Of a DNA stretch of 64,000 nt, positions 1-10,655 are shown piece after piece. Origin of the DNA: Teichococcus rhizosphaerae (GTDB lineage Bacteria > Pseudomonadota > Alphaproteobacteria > Acetobacterales > Acetobacteraceae); NCBI RefSeq assembly GCF_002631185.1, contig NZ_PDNU01000031.1, positions 24,685 through 88,684 of the forward strand, in the 5' to 3' direction. The notes under the pieces are model-generated. The model made no database searches. It was not told the origin of the DNA and worked only from the letters and a program-made list of their open reading frames with translations. The translations under genes were made by a program, and so were the position numbers. Position 1 is the stretch's first letter. Every line of letters starts with the position of its first letter.

Positions 1-2
1 AA

Positions 3-608
3 GTCGTCATCCTCGACGTCCCGGAGCCGTCGCCGCCCGTGGCGCGCGTGCCCCTGCGGACTCGCGAGGTGAACGGCGAGGTCCGCCTTCAGAACGTCTA
101 CGGCACGCCCGAGATCATCAAGCCCCGCCTTCGCCCCGTCCTCGAGGCGCGCTCCGTGGCGGAAAACGGCAACGGCTGCTGGCGCCTCGCACGCGTGGAA
201 ATCCGGCTGGAGGTAGAGGCCTCGCGCTTGGAAGTGCCGGAGGAATTCGCGGACAACGCGTGCCTGTACATCGGCGCGCTCGTGGCCGCACTCGAGGACC
301 ACGACCGCATCCATGTCTCCATGCGGGAGTTCTGGCAGCGCGTGACGCCCAGGCTCAGCCAGCGCCTGGGCGAGTTCCAGCCAGCCATTGCCAACGGTGA
401 AGACGCCGCGACGCAGGCATTCAATGCATGGTTGAGGCCGCGCCTGCTCGGCATCGTGGAGGCGCTCCACGCCGAGGACGGCGGGCCTCGCCCCCCGCCG
501 CAGGACGCGGGCTTCGAGGCCGGGCAACGCGCTTGCCCCACGTTCCTCGAGGAGCTGACGCGATTCAAGGCCGCCCGGCAACCCGGCGCCAGAGGGGCGC
601 CGATCTAG
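3..608 (+). CDS. Hypothetical protein, 5' end cut by window edge
   Basis: The reading frame is already open at base 3 and ends in TAG at 606-608, so the true start is probably outside the window; the first internal start is GTG at 39. The visible part, about 200 residues, is charged, with no clear signal peptide or membrane segment. I do not recognise a family. The next gene is convergent, 130 bases away, and no regulatory feature is seen between them. Confidence 0.5.
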   Translation, partial: VVILDVPEPSPPVARVPLRTREVNGEVRLQNVYGTPEIIKPRLRPVLEARSVAENGNGCWRLARVEIRLEVEASRLEVPEEFADNACLYIGALVAALEDHDRIHVSMREFWQRVTPRLSQRLGEFQPAIANGEDAATQAFNAWLRPRLLGIVEALHAEDGGPRPPPQDAGFEAGQRACPTFLEELTRFKAARQPGARGAPI

Positions 609-738
609 GAACGACGTGCTGGACGGGCACAAGCGGAACGGCGCGACCGGGCGATCCCGTCTCCCGGTCGAGACCCACCACCCGAATCTCGACAAGCTCG
701 GCCTGCTTATGTGGGCAGCCAAGGCGCCACCGGCATGC

Positions 739-2010
739 CTACTCCTCTATCCTCCTGGCCGTCTCCAGCACTCTGGCCGGGACATGCCTTGGTGCGGCTG
801 AAGCAGTCATTCCTCCACGGACTTCCCATGTGCCGTTGAACAGGAAAGTCAGCACGGGACTGCTCCTGACGAGGCAATGGAAGGCATAGGAAGCGGCTGC
901 CGAGAGCACGACGATCAGGGCGATTTCCAACTCGGCTGGCCATGACACTTCGAGGAATGCGACAGAAAGCCAGAGCACGATCGCCACATGCACGAGGTAT
1001 ATGGTCATGGCCGCCTCGACCATGGCGTTCGACAGCCTGTTCCTGCGATCCAACCACTTGCGTGCCGCGGACAGCAGCACGTGCGAGAAGAGGATGCCGA
1101 CGACCGGCATCAGGAAGAAGGTCAGCGCGCGACTGAAGTCGTCACCCTTCTCCTGGAAGTACGCCATGGCGAAGGCGGAGGCGAAAGCCAGTCCCCAACT
1201 CGGCCAGCGCGGGCGCGAGAACCCGTCGACCCAGGCCGGGCGCGACGCGATCAAGGCTCCAACCAGGAAGACAATTCCGTCAGCCGCAAGTTGCGCGGGA
1301 AGCAGGATGCCGCCGAAGAGGTACATGGCGTCGAAGAACTTGGCGGCGACCGCCGTTGCCAAGGCGGTCAGTCCCGCGAACAGCAGTCCCAACCACGGCA
1401 ACATCGGATTGCGGGCTACCCACCTCTGTACGGCGTGATTGCCTTCTTCGATCCGCCGGGCGCCGACAATCCGCCACAGCATCGCGAACGCACCACAGTA
1501 GAGCAGCAAGTAGATCAGGAACCAAAGGTGCACGGTCCAGGTGTCAGACAGGTTGCGCGCGGTCTCGACCAAGCCGGGCAGCGCGTTCGACACCCCACCG
1601 CTGGCGACAGCACTCGCCATGACCATCAAGGGGCTGATGACGAGCAGCGAGGTGACCAGGGGCACACCGAGGCGCTGAAAGCGCCCTTTCAGCCACGTGC
1701 CTGGCCCGCGCCGACAGACGAGCAGCATGGCGAAGAGGCCAGCGATCAGGAAGAAGGCTGGCATCCTGAAGGTGTGGCTGAACTGGATGATCCAGGTCAC
1801 CGCCTCGGACTTGTCCGGGGACGCCACGATCCAAGTGGCGTGGGACGCGTAGACCAGCCCGACGTGGTAAGGGATGCCAGCCAGCATCAGGATGGCCCTG
1901 AGCTGGTCCAGGTAATCCCAGCGAACCCCGGAGGCCCGGGACAGATCCGGGGCTTGAACGGCGGGACGGGAGGGGCCGTCCGGGCGAACCGACGTGGAGC
2001 GCGGGAGCAT
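739..2010 (-). CDS. Membrane acyltransferase, acyltransferase-3 / OpgC-like family
   Basis: 423-residue multi-spanning membrane protein. The N-terminal stretch WDYLDQLRAILMLAGIPYHV followed by FSHTFRMPAFFLIAG is the hallmark of acyltransferase-3 proteins, which move acyl groups onto extracytoplasmic sugars or glucans; the His in the first helix is the usual catalytic candidate. I start it at ATG 2010 because a strong TAGGAGGT Shine-Dalgarno lies just upstream (2013-2020); a longer frame to 2040 lacks one. It is strongly similar to the gene at 48155-49390, same strand, so the two frame the metal-resistance block. The acceptor substrate cannot be told from sequence. Confidence 0.85.
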   Translation of the reverse strand: MLPRSTSVRPDGPSRPAVQAPDLSRASGVRWDYLDQLRAILMLAGIPYHVGLVYASHATWIVASPDKSEAVTWIIQFSHTFRMPAFFLIAGLFAMLLVCRRGPGTWLKGRFQRLGVPLVTSLLVISPLMVMASAVASGGVSNALPGLVETARNLSDTWTVHLWFLIYLLLYCGAFAMLWRIVGARRIEEGNHAVQRWVARNPMLPWLGLLFAGLTALATAVAAKFFDAMYLFGGILLPAQLAADGIVFLVGALIASRPAWVDGFSRPRWPSWGLAFASAFAMAYFQEKGDDFSRALTFFLMPVVGILFSHVLLSAARKWLDRRNRLSNAMVEAAMTIYLVHVAIVLWLSVAFLEVSWPAELEIALIVVLSAAASYAFHCLVRSSPVLTFLFNGTWEVRGGMTASAAPRHVPARVLETARRIEE

Positions 2011-2103
2011 GGACCTCCTATCCCGGGCTCGCTTTGGCACACCTGCGATTGCCCGGCGCCATCATGAGCCAGCCCGTCGGTGCGCGGCAGCCACCGCTTC
2101 GCA

Positions 2104-2235
2104 TCATTTTGTTTCAGCGATGGAACAGCGCCCCAACGGCGCGGTGGACCGACCTTCCTTTCGCCAGGCGGTCTCGACCTCGGTGTCGCTGGTCCGGGCA
2201 AGCTCGCCAACCGTGAGCGACTTCCCGTCGACTAT
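2104..2235 (-). pseudogene. Decayed merR regulator fragment
   Basis: The minus strand encodes about 24 residues (KSLTVGELARTSDTEVETAW) that align with the helix-turn-helix start of the intact MerR at 9987-10424 (SFNIGTLARATGTKVETVRW). The codon matching the intact start ATG is ATA here (2233-2235). Homology stops after ETAW; the frame then runs through unrelated residues to a stop at 2104. The wing, dimer helix and metal-binding Cys are missing. It lies divergently beside a perfect MerR-type operator, where a functional merR would sit. Start-codon loss and truncation are read directly; the ancestor is inferred. Confidence 0.75.
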
Positions 2236-2239
2236 AGCA

Positions 2240-2270
2240 TTGACCCTGTAGTGACTACAGGGTCCATATC
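2240..2270 (+). promoter_or_regulatory. MerR-type promoter/operator for HMA-ATPase operon
   Basis: A -35 box TTGACC (2240-2245) and a weak -10 (CATATC, 2265-2270) are 19 bases apart, the stretched spacing typical of MerR-family promoters. The spacer holds a perfect dyad, ACCCTGTAG-TGA-CTACAGGGT (2243-2263). The promoter of the intact merR at 10429-10459 has the same arms, differing only in one of three central bases, so that protein could act here in trans. Confidence 0.85.
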
Positions 2271-2332
2271 GGAAGCCTTCCATCCCGCAGCGGCCCGCGT
2301 GGATGCTTGAAATGGGAAGGCGATCGATAACG

Positions 2333-2569
2333 ATGCACAAAGGCACAGCGGCCCTGGTGGAGCTGCGTTACCTGGTCGAGGGCATGGATTGCTCCGGCTG
2401 CGCCCTGAAGATCGAGGACGCCGTCGAGCAGCTCGGCGGCGCCCAGGACATCCAGGCCAATTACAAGACGCAGACCCTCGAACTGCGTCTCGATGAGGCC
2501 ACCACGCCCCGCACGGCGCTCGAAGAGAAGATCCGCGGTCTCGGTTACGGTGTGGCGCCTCTGGCGTGA
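2333..2569 (+). CDS. Stand-alone heavy-metal-associated (HMA) domain protein
   Basis: 78-residue cytosolic ferredoxin-fold metal chaperone with the GMDCSGC binding motif near the N-terminus. It closely resembles the HMA domain of the ATPase encoded next door (VEGMDC, NYxxQ, RLDEA, TPRxAxEExIRxLGYGVAP are shared), suggesting a duplicated domain that loads or buffers metal for that pump. I start at ATG 2333; an in-frame ATG at 2303 has no ribosome-binding site. It is the first gene after the MerR-type promoter and 22 bases before the ATPase start. Confidence 0.8.
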   Translation: MHKGTAALVELRYLVEGMDCSGCALKIEDAVEQLGGAQDIQANYKTQTLELRLDEATTPRTALEEKIRGLGYGVAPLA

Positions 2570-2591
2570 CCTAGGGAGCAGGACAACGGCC

Positions 2592-4773
<2,182 letters not shown>

Positions 4774-4781
<8 letters not shown>

Positions 4782-5292
4782 GGTCCTGCCTAGGGCGCGC
4801 CTCGCCTGGACCTGGAGCGCGGCGACGGCCGCGCTGGCCTTCGCGCTGGACCAAGCGACGAAGTGGTGGGTGCTGGCCCATCTCATGGATCCGCCCCGCG
4901 TCATCCCCATCACCCCGTTCTTCAACCTGGTGCTGGGATGGAACCGGGGCGTCAGCTTCGGTCTGCTGTCGGCGGACCACCCCGCGACGCCCTGGCTCCT
5001 GTCCTCCCTCGCGCTCGCCGTCGTCGTGGGCCTCGTCGTCTGGACGACGCGCGACCGGCGGCCGGGGATGGCGGCCTCGGTCGGGTTCATCGCCGGAGGC
5101 GCCCTGGGCAACGTCGTCGACCGGCTGCGGCACGGCGCCGTGACGGACTTCCTGGACTTCCACGTGGCTGGCTACCACTGGCCCGCCTTCAACCTTGCCG
5201 ACACCGCGATCTTCGTCGGCGTCGCGCTCCTGCTCCTCGTCGGCGGGAGGCGCGAACCGGCGGGCGCGCCGACCTCCGCGGCGCGACCCTGA
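4774..5292 (+). CDS. lspA: Lipoprotein signal peptidase II
   Basis: 172-residue inner-membrane aspartic protease that cleaves lipoprotein signal peptides. Signatures: DQATK near residue 26, NRGVSFGLL (57-65), GNVVDRL-GAVTDFLDF, and FNLADTAIF. Catalytic aspartates are most likely D125 and D143. Four hydrophobic segments and length are normal. It overlaps the ATPase stop, so it is co-transcribed with the pump. Accessory lspA copies in metal-resistance operons are known (for example pbrC); the island also encodes lipoproteins (29332, 36451) that it could process. Confidence 0.93.
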
Positions 5293-5305
5293 GGGCGGGA
5301 CCGCC

Positions 5306-6043
5306 GTGAACCCGCTCCTCCAGATGTCCGGCCTCCTGACAGCCTTCCTGGCCGGGATGGTCTCGTTCCTCTCGCCCTGCGTGCTGCCGCTGGTGCCCGG
5401 CTACGTCTCCTACGTCGCCGGTCGCTCGGTCGCCGCCGAACGCGCGGCGCCCGGTCGCCTCGCCACGGTCGGCCTCGGCCTCTGCTTCGTCCTGGGGTTC
5501 GCGACCGTCTTCGTGGCGATGGGCGCGGGCGCCTCGGCGCTGAGCCAAGCCCTGCTGCGCTACCGCTACGAGGCCGGGATCGTGGGCGGCGTGGTGGTCA
5601 TCCTGTTCGGCCTCATGACCGCGGGCGTCCTGCGGCTGATGCCGCTGCAACGCGACCTCCGCTTCATGCCGACCCTCAGCGGTGGCACGCCGCTCTCCGC
5701 CTACGTGCTCGGGCTGGCCTTCGCCTTCGGCTGGACGCCCTGCATCGGGCCGGTGCTCGGCGCCATCCTGGCGCTGACCGCCACCAGCGAGATCAGCCAC
5801 CTCGGCATCGTGTTGCTGGCCACCTACGCGGCCGGGCTGGGCGTGCCCTTCCTGCTGGTCGCCGCCTTCGCGGACAGCTTCCTGCGCGGCCCGTTCCGCG
5901 GGCTGCGGCGCCTTGGCCGTGCTCTTCAGATCGTGGCGGGCGGCGTCATGGTGGCGATGGGGGTGGCCATGATCACGGGCCACCTGACCGACTTCGCCAT
6001 CCTGATGCTCCGGCTCTTTCCCTGGCTTGGGAACATTGGATGA
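5306..6043 (+). CDS. ccdA: CcdA/DsbD-like thiol transporter
   Basis: 245-residue, about six-helix membrane protein that passes reducing equivalents from cytoplasm to periplasm for cytochrome c maturation or thiol repair. The redox cysteines sit in LSPCVLPLVPGY (C25) and GWTPCIGPVLG (C146), each in a helix as in CcdA. Start chosen at GTG 5306 after GAGGG; a longer frame from 5195 lies inside lspA. It ends in an ATGA overlap with the next gene. It may maintain periplasmic thiols attacked by metals, alongside the Dsb genes at 11.8-12.9 kb. Confidence 0.87.
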   Translation: MNPLLQMSGLLTAFLAGMVSFLSPCVLPLVPGYVSYVAGRSVAAERAAPGRLATVGLGLCFVLGFATVFVAMGAGASALSQALLRYRYEAGIVGGVVVILFGLMTAGVLRLMPLQRDLRFMPTLSGGTPLSAYVLGLAFAFGWTPCIGPVLGAILALTATSEISHLGIVLLATYAAGLGVPFLLVAAFADSFLRGPFRGLRRLGRALQIVAGGVMVAMGVAMITGHLTDFAILMLRLFPWLGNIG

Positions 6044-6657
6044 GCGACGACGACGACCTTCCCGAGGACCTCGCCCACATCACGCCCGCCTACCGCCGGG
6101 CGCTCTGGATCGTGGTCGGCCTCAACGTCGGCTATGGCCTCGTGGAGATGGTCGGCGGCTTCGTCTCCGGCAGCCAGGCGCTGAAGGCGGACGCTCTCGA
6201 CTTCCTGGGTGACGGCCTGATCAGCTTCCTCGGCCTGCTGGCCATCGGCTGGAGCCTCGCCTGGCGCGCCCGCTCTGCCCTCATCCAGGGACTGTTCCTC
6301 GCCGTGCTCGGCCTGGGCGTGCTCGCCACCACGGGCTACCGGGTGCTGGTGCTGAACCAGCCCGAGGCCGAGCTGATGGGCCTGTTCGGCGCCGTCGCGC
6401 TGGTGGTCAACGTCGCCTCCGCGGCGGTGCTCATCCCGCATCGGGAGGGCGACGCCAATGTCCGGGCCGTCTGGCTGTTCAGCCGCAACGACGCCATCGG
6501 CAATGCTGCCGTGCTGGTCGCGGCGGGCCTCGTCTGGTGGACCGAAACGGCATGGCCCGATCTCGCCGTGGCATTCGTCATCGCCGGGCTGTTCCTCCAG
6601 TCGGCTTGGTCGATCATTCGCGACGCGCGGGCGGACCTGAGGGTGGCGCGTGATTGA
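6040..6657 (+). CDS. Short CDF-like cation transporter
   Basis: 205-residue membrane protein of the cation diffusion facilitator superfamily, reduced to the transmembrane part. The second helix keeps ALKADALDFLGDG, with aspartates where CDF proteins bind metal; the fifth has SRNDAIGNAAV in place of the usual HxxxD. The cytoplasmic C-terminal dimer domain of normal CDF proteins (about 300 residues) is missing. The start overlaps ccdA by 4 bases, so it is the last tightly coupled gene of the ATPase operon. Metal specificity is uncertain because of the altered site. Confidence 0.75.
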   Translation: MSDDDDLPEDLAHITPAYRRALWIVVGLNVGYGLVEMVGGFVSGSQALKADALDFLGDGLISFLGLLAIGWSLAWRARSALIQGLFLAVLGLGVLATTGYRVLVLNQPEAELMGLFGAVALVVNVASAAVLIPHREGDANVRAVWLFSRNDAIGNAAVLVAAGLVWWTETAWPDLAVAFVIAGLFLQSAWSIIRDARADLRVARD

Positions 6658-6732
6658 CGACGTTCTCCCGCAGCGAAACCCTCCCATGTGGGAAGTGCGT
6701 CTTCGTTGCGGGCAACCATGAGGAGGTCAACG

Positions 6733-6981
6733 ATGCGGAAGTTCGTCGTATCCATTGCCGCCCTGGCTGGAATTCTGGCCGTGGCAGACGCCTCTGCCCA
6801 GGGCAGCCAGACCCAGGGCGGAATGATGCCGATGCAGCAGGGGCAGCAGGGCGGCATGATGATGGGCTGCCCGATGATGCAGCGGATGGCCTCTTTGGAG
6901 ACTCGCCTGCGCCAGCTTGAGGAGCGGGCAGGAATGCCGACTCCGCCAGCCCAGCCAGGCGCCCCAGAGGGTAGCCACTAG
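6733..6981 (+). CDS. Small exported Met/Gln-rich protein
   Basis: 82 residues. An AGGAGGTC ribosome-binding site at 6721-6728 fixes the start at ATG 6733. The N-terminus is a signal peptide (positive start, AALAGILAVADASA, cleavage before QGSQ). The mature part is rich in Met and Gln (GGMMPMQQGQQGGMMMGCPMM) and ends in a short coiled-coil-like ETRLRQLEER. Met clusters with one Cys suggest periplasmic binding of a soft metal such as Cu(I) or Ag(I), but no named family is recognised. It follows the ATPase operon by 75 bases. Confidence 0.7.
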   Translation: MRKFVVSIAALAGILAVADASAQGSQTQGGMMPMQQGQQGGMMMGCPMMQRMASLETRLRQLEERAGMPTPPAQPGAPEGSH

Positions 6982-7434
6982 CATCAACGGAAGACCCTTG
7001 TCGGCGGCCGACCTGTACCGGATTTGGGAAGTCGGCCCTGGCCAAGTCGACCGGCGGCCCAGACCGCCGGTCGGCCTGCCTCGGCCGCCGCGTTGAAGGG
7101 CGCCGCTCCCACGTTGAGGCCCGCCCGGAGCCTTCGCGAGGATGTCGAGGCGCCCAGGGGGAGCCACTGACACCGGGTGGTGGGCCAGTGGAACGGTTGC
7201 AGTTGCTTAATCTTAGTGCGATATGCGAATGATTATCATGTGCTGCCGTGAACCAACGCCTTACTGTGCCCGACGCCGTACTCCATCCCGCCAGGATTGT
7301 CGGGTCGACCGCGGCCGAAGTCCCTCCAAGGGAGGCAAGCCGTAGCTTAGGCCCCTGGCACGCGGCGGTCCCACGCGCTCTCACGTCAGCCTGACCAACC
7401 TCCTCGCCCACCCCGACCAGCAGGACACCGCACC
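6982..7434. other. Intergenic region, no gene seen
   Basis: About 450 bases without a convincing coding frame. Near 7150-7171 a stretch reads like the C-terminal tail of the upstream small gene (EAPRGSH-stop versus APEGSH-stop), perhaps a remnant of a second copy. The AT-richer part at 7203-7245 holds a Fur-like box, listed separately. Confidence 0.5.
7225..7243 (+). promoter_or_regulatory. Fur-like box
   Basis: The core GAATGATTATCAT matches the classical 19-bp Fur consensus at 13 of 19 positions when aligned by eye. It lies in an unusually AT-rich stretch about 190 bases before the beta-propeller gene. Iron control of that gene is inferred. Confidence 0.5.
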
Positions 7435-8847
7435 ATGCGACGCCTCCGCACGCACTCTCGCCTCGCCACCATCGGCATGTTGGCCGCCGGTTCGCTGCTT
7501 CTGGCCACGGGTGACGCGCTGGCGCAGTCCTCCTTCGGCGCAGTGGACGCTGCGGCCAACGCGCAGGTACGCTTCGCCGCCACCGAGCGCGGCAAGCCCA
7601 TCCTTCCCGGGAGCGAGGTTGCCGTGTCCGGCCAGGGCTTCCGCCCAGGCCAGAAGGTGGCGCTGCTCTATGGCACGGCGGCACTGCCCAACGGCACGCT
7701 GGAAGCGGACAAGGACGGCAAGATCGCGGGCCGGATCATGGTCCCAGCCGACGCCGCCGTGGGCAGCCACCCGATCGTGGTGGTGGCGCAGGGCCCCTAC
7801 AGCGCGGCGCTGGCGCCCTTGAAGGTGTCGCCCAGCATCCCGCTGTCTGGCCAGAACGGCTACGTGACGCGGGAAGCCAAGGTGGCGCGCGGCCTCTACC
7901 AGTCCGCCTACAGCGCCAAGAACAATGCGCTGTTCGTCACCTCCGCCATCGGTCGCCCGCCGGTGAAGCAGTCGGAACTGCTGAAGCTGAACCCTGAGAC
8001 GTTGGAGGTGCTGGCGCGCATCACGCCGCAGGCTGCCCCGGCGCGGCCTGGCGGCCCGGCGGATGCGGGCGTCTACGCCGTCTACGGCATAGGCGTGGAT
8101 GACGGCAACGACACGGTCTGGGTCACCAACACGCGGCAGGACACCGTGGCGGTGTACCGCCAGTCCGACCTGTCGCTGGTGAAGCAGTTCCCGCCCGGCA
8201 CGGTGAGCCACGCGCGCGACGTGCTGGTCGATCCGCGGCTCAACAAGGCCTTCGCCAGCGCCATGCTCGCGCCGGAAGTGGTGGTGTTCGACACCCGCAG
8301 CAACGAGGTCGCCGCGCGCATCGAGATCGTGTCCCGGGTCCGCGGCGGCACTTTCTCCGCCGCCAGCCTGTCGCTGGATGCCGCCGCGAACCGGCTCTAC
8401 GTCGTCAGCCAAGTCACCAACGAGGTGGCGGTGATCAACACCCGCACCAACGCGGTGGAGAAGGTGCTGCCGGTGCCCGGCGCGCGTGGCGCCATCGGTG
8501 TTTCCCACGACCCGCAAACCGGGCGCATCTACGTCGCGTCGCAGGACAGCGACAACCTGGTGGTGTTGGACGGCGAGAGCGGCAGGGTGGTGGCTGACAC
8601 CCCTGTGGGCGCCGGGGCGCTGAACGTCGTATTCGACCCGGCGCGACGCCACGGCTACGTGGCCAGCCGCGGGGCGGGCACCGTTACCGTGGTGGACGCG
8701 GACGGCAAGATCCTGGCCAACCTCGGTCCGGCGCCGCTGGCCAACCACGTCCTGCTGGGGCCGCGCGGCACTTTGTACTCCGTGGACAAGTCGGCCGGGG
8801 TGCTAGAAGCCGACAGCGACACCATCCTGCGCCTCCAGCCGCGCTGA
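7435..8847 (+). CDS. Exported beta-propeller protein, YncE-like
   Basis: 470 residues with a signal peptide (LAAGSLLLATGDALA) for export. A first domain (about 25-130) looks like an immunoglobulin-type fold (LPGSEVAVSGQGFRPGQKV). The rest is a run of YVTN-type blades (NRLYVVSQVTNEVAVINTRT; GRIYVASQDSDNLVVLDGES), as in YncE, whose E. coli form is iron-regulated. The upstream Fur-like box agrees with that. Likely periplasmic; ligand and role are unknown. No clear metal-binding cluster is visible. Confidence 0.7.
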   Translation: MRRLRTHSRLATIGMLAAGSLLLATGDALAQSSFGAVDAAANAQVRFAATERGKPILPGSEVAVSGQGFRPGQKVALLYGTAALPNGTLEADKDGKIAGRIMVPADAAVGSHPIVVVAQGPYSAALAPLKVSPSIPLSGQNGYVTREAKVARGLYQSAYSAKNNALFVTSAIGRPPVKQSELLKLNPETLEVLARITPQAAPARPGGPADAGVYAVYGIGVDDGNDTVWVTNTRQDTVAVYRQSDLSLVKQFPPGTVSHARDVLVDPRLNKAFASAMLAPEVVVFDTRSNEVAARIEIVSRVRGGTFSAASLSLDAAANRLYVVSQVTNEVAVINTRTNAVEKVLPVPGARGAIGVSHDPQTGRIYVASQDSDNLVVLDGESGRVVADTPVGAGALNVVFDPARRHGYVASRGAGTVTVVDADGKILANLGPAPLANHVLLGPRGTLYSVDKSAGVLEADSDTILRLQPR

Positions 8848-8949
8848 CAGGAGATCTCCTCCCCGAGCGGTGCGGATTGGTCCTGCCCAAGCCGCAGGTG
8901 AATGGCATTGGGTCAGGGGTTGCCCACTCATCACGAAGGAGCCGACAGC

Positions 8950-9927
8950 TTGGCCGTCACCCGCACCGGATTGGAGGAGAACCAGGTCGCCATCTACTTC
9001 GCCGCGGTCGTCGCGGGCGCGCTCATGGCCGTTGCCGCCCCTGGGGAAGCCTGGGGCGCGGTCATCAACCCGGCCCTCGCGGCCTTGCTCTACGTAACCT
9101 TCCTCCAGGTGCCCCTGGCGGACCTCCGGAAGAGCCTGGCCAACGGGCGGTTCTTGCTAACGCTGCTGGCCGTGAACTTCGTCGCCGCGCCCCTGGTGGC
9201 ATTCGTCCTGGCCTCCTTCCTACCCAGCGAGGAATGGGTGCTTCGCCTGGGCGTCCTGATGGTGCTGCTGGCGCCCTGCATCGACTACGTGGTCGTGTTC
9301 ACCCACCTCGGCCGCGGCGATCCCCGGCTGATCGTGGCGGCGACCCCCGTGCTGCTGGTGGCGCAGATGCTGCTGCTGCCCGTCTATCTCGGCCTGTTCG
9401 TCGGCGAGCGCGCCATGGCGATGATGCAGCCCGGCCCGTTCATCGAGGCATTCGTCTGGCTCATCGCCGTCCCGCTGGCCCTGTCGGCGGCGACTCAGGC
9501 CTGGGCGGCACGGTCCGGTGCTGGGAAGACGGTCGCCGACGCCATGGGATGGCTGCCAGTGCCTCTGATGGCCATGGTGCTGCTGGTGGTCATCGCGGCG
9601 GTCGCGCCGGACGTGGCGGCGCAGGCAAGGTCCGTCGCGATGCTGGTGCCGGTCTACGCCGCGTTCGCCGTGGCCATGCCGGTCGTGGGCAGCCTGGTGG
9701 CCAGGTTCGCGGGCCTCGAGGCGGGCGCGGGGCGGGCCGTCACCTTCAGCGGTAGCACCCGCAACTCCCTGGTTGTCCTGCCGCTGGCCTTCGCCGTTCC
9801 GGAGGCTGGCGCCCTGCTGCCCGCCGCGGTGGTGACGCAGACGCTCGTAGAGCTCGTCGCCATGCTGGTCTACATCCGCTGGGTGCCGACGCTGGTGTCT
9901 GCCAAGCCTGCCGCCGCCGCCGAATAG
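8950..9927 (+). CDS. Arsenite/BASS-family exporter, Acr3-like
   Basis: About 325-residue membrane protein with about ten helices, of the bile acid:sodium symporter superfamily that includes Acr3 arsenite pumps. Supporting signatures are LLAPCIDYVVVFTHLGRGD, with the Cys found in the fourth helix of Acr3-like proteins, and FSGSTRNSLVVLPLA near the C-terminus. I choose TTG 8950 because GAAGGAG lies 8 bases upstream; an ATG at 8902 gives 16 more residues but has its SD too close. No arsR or arsC is nearby, so arsenite is the likely but unproven substrate. Confidence 0.75.
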   Translation: MAVTRTGLEENQVAIYFAAVVAGALMAVAAPGEAWGAVINPALAALLYVTFLQVPLADLRKSLANGRFLLTLLAVNFVAAPLVAFVLASFLPSEEWVLRLGVLMVLLAPCIDYVVVFTHLGRGDPRLIVAATPVLLVAQMLLLPVYLGLFVGERAMAMMQPGPFIEAFVWLIAVPLALSAATQAWAARSGAGKTVADAMGWLPVPLMAMVLLVVIAAVAPDVAAQARSVAMLVPVYAAFAVAMPVVGSLVARFAGLEAGAGRAVTFSGSTRNSLVVLPLAFAVPEAGALLPAAVVTQTLVELVAMLVYIRWVPTLVSAKPAAAAE

Positions 9928-9986
9928 CTAGGGGTGTGGTCACCGATCCCAGGCCGGTGGCGCCTGGATGCGGCGCGCATGCATGG

Positions 9987-10424
9987 CTAGAGCCCGGCTG
10001 CCGCGCCGAGTGCCTCAGGGGTGGGCGCCAGGGCTTCGACGATCCGGCATTCCGACACGGTGCCGCAGCCGCACTGGCTGATGAGGGCGTCCAGTTCGCG
10101 GCGAAGCGCCTGAAGGTCCGCAATCTTCCGCTCGACCTCCGCCAGATGCTCCCGGGCGATCGCGTCCACGGCGCCGCATGGCAGGTCGGGCTGCCCGACG
10201 AGTCCAAGCAGGGCACGAATCTGCTCCAGCGAGAAGCCGAGTTCCCGTGCCCGCCTGATGAAGCTCAGGCGCCCGAGATGGGCTTCCCCGTAGGTCCGGT
10301 AGTTTCCGGCGCTCCGACCGGGTTTGGGCAGCAGGCCGACCTTCTCGTACCAGCGGACGGTCTCGACCTTTGTGCCGGTGGCCCGGGCAAGCGTGCCGAT
10401 GTTAAATGACTGTTCGGCAATCAT
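9987..10424 (-). CDS. MerR-family metal-responsive regulator
   Basis: 145-residue dimeric activator that twists 19-bp-spaced promoters when metal binds. N-terminal helix-turn-helix (IGTLARATGTKVETVRWYEK), wing with NYRTY, dimer helix, and a Cys-rich metal loop: C in DLPCGAV (about residue 81) and CGCGTVSEC near 117-125. The pattern is that of Zn/Cd/Pb/Hg-type members; CueR's C-terminal motif is not seen. Its start is 5 bases from the -35 box of the divergent promoter at 10429-10459, implying self-regulation. It is the only intact MerR gene in the window, and the promoter at 2240 carries the same operator arms. Confidence 0.9.
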   Translation of the reverse strand: MIAEQSFNIGTLARATGTKVETVRWYEKVGLLPKPGRSAGNYRTYGEAHLGRLSFIRRARELGFSLEQIRALLGLVGQPDLPCGAVDAIAREHLAEVERKIADLQALRRELDALISQCGCGTVSECRIVEALAPTPEALGAAAGL

Positions 10425-10428
10425 GGCG

Positions 10429-10459
10429 TTGACCCTGTAGTGGCTACAGGGTGCATCTA
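10429..10459 (+). promoter_or_regulatory. MerR-type promoter/operator for SCO operon
   Basis: TTGACC (10429-10434), a 19-base spacer and CATCTA (10454-10459). The dyad ACCCTGTAG-TGG-CTACAGGGT occupies 10432-10452. It lies between the divergent merR and the SCO-led operon. Confidence 0.85.
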
Positions 10460-10655
10460 GGGAGCCTTGGGCCGTAGCCGCAAGCGGCTATGCCCCTGCG
10501 TAAAGAATGGCGGAGCCATGGCTGACAGCGGACACTGCGCATCGGGAAGGTGCCCCCGGCCTGTTCCGGGAACCGGCTTCATCGCGGGCGCCGCGGCGCC
10601 ACTCCAGCCAGATGACCATTTCCAGGCCACGACTGACTTGAGAAAGGACACAGGG

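Noticed and set aside
7050..7171. Possible second copy of the small Met-rich gene
   Set aside because: Only the last few codons resemble it; no start, signal peptide or Met-rich part.
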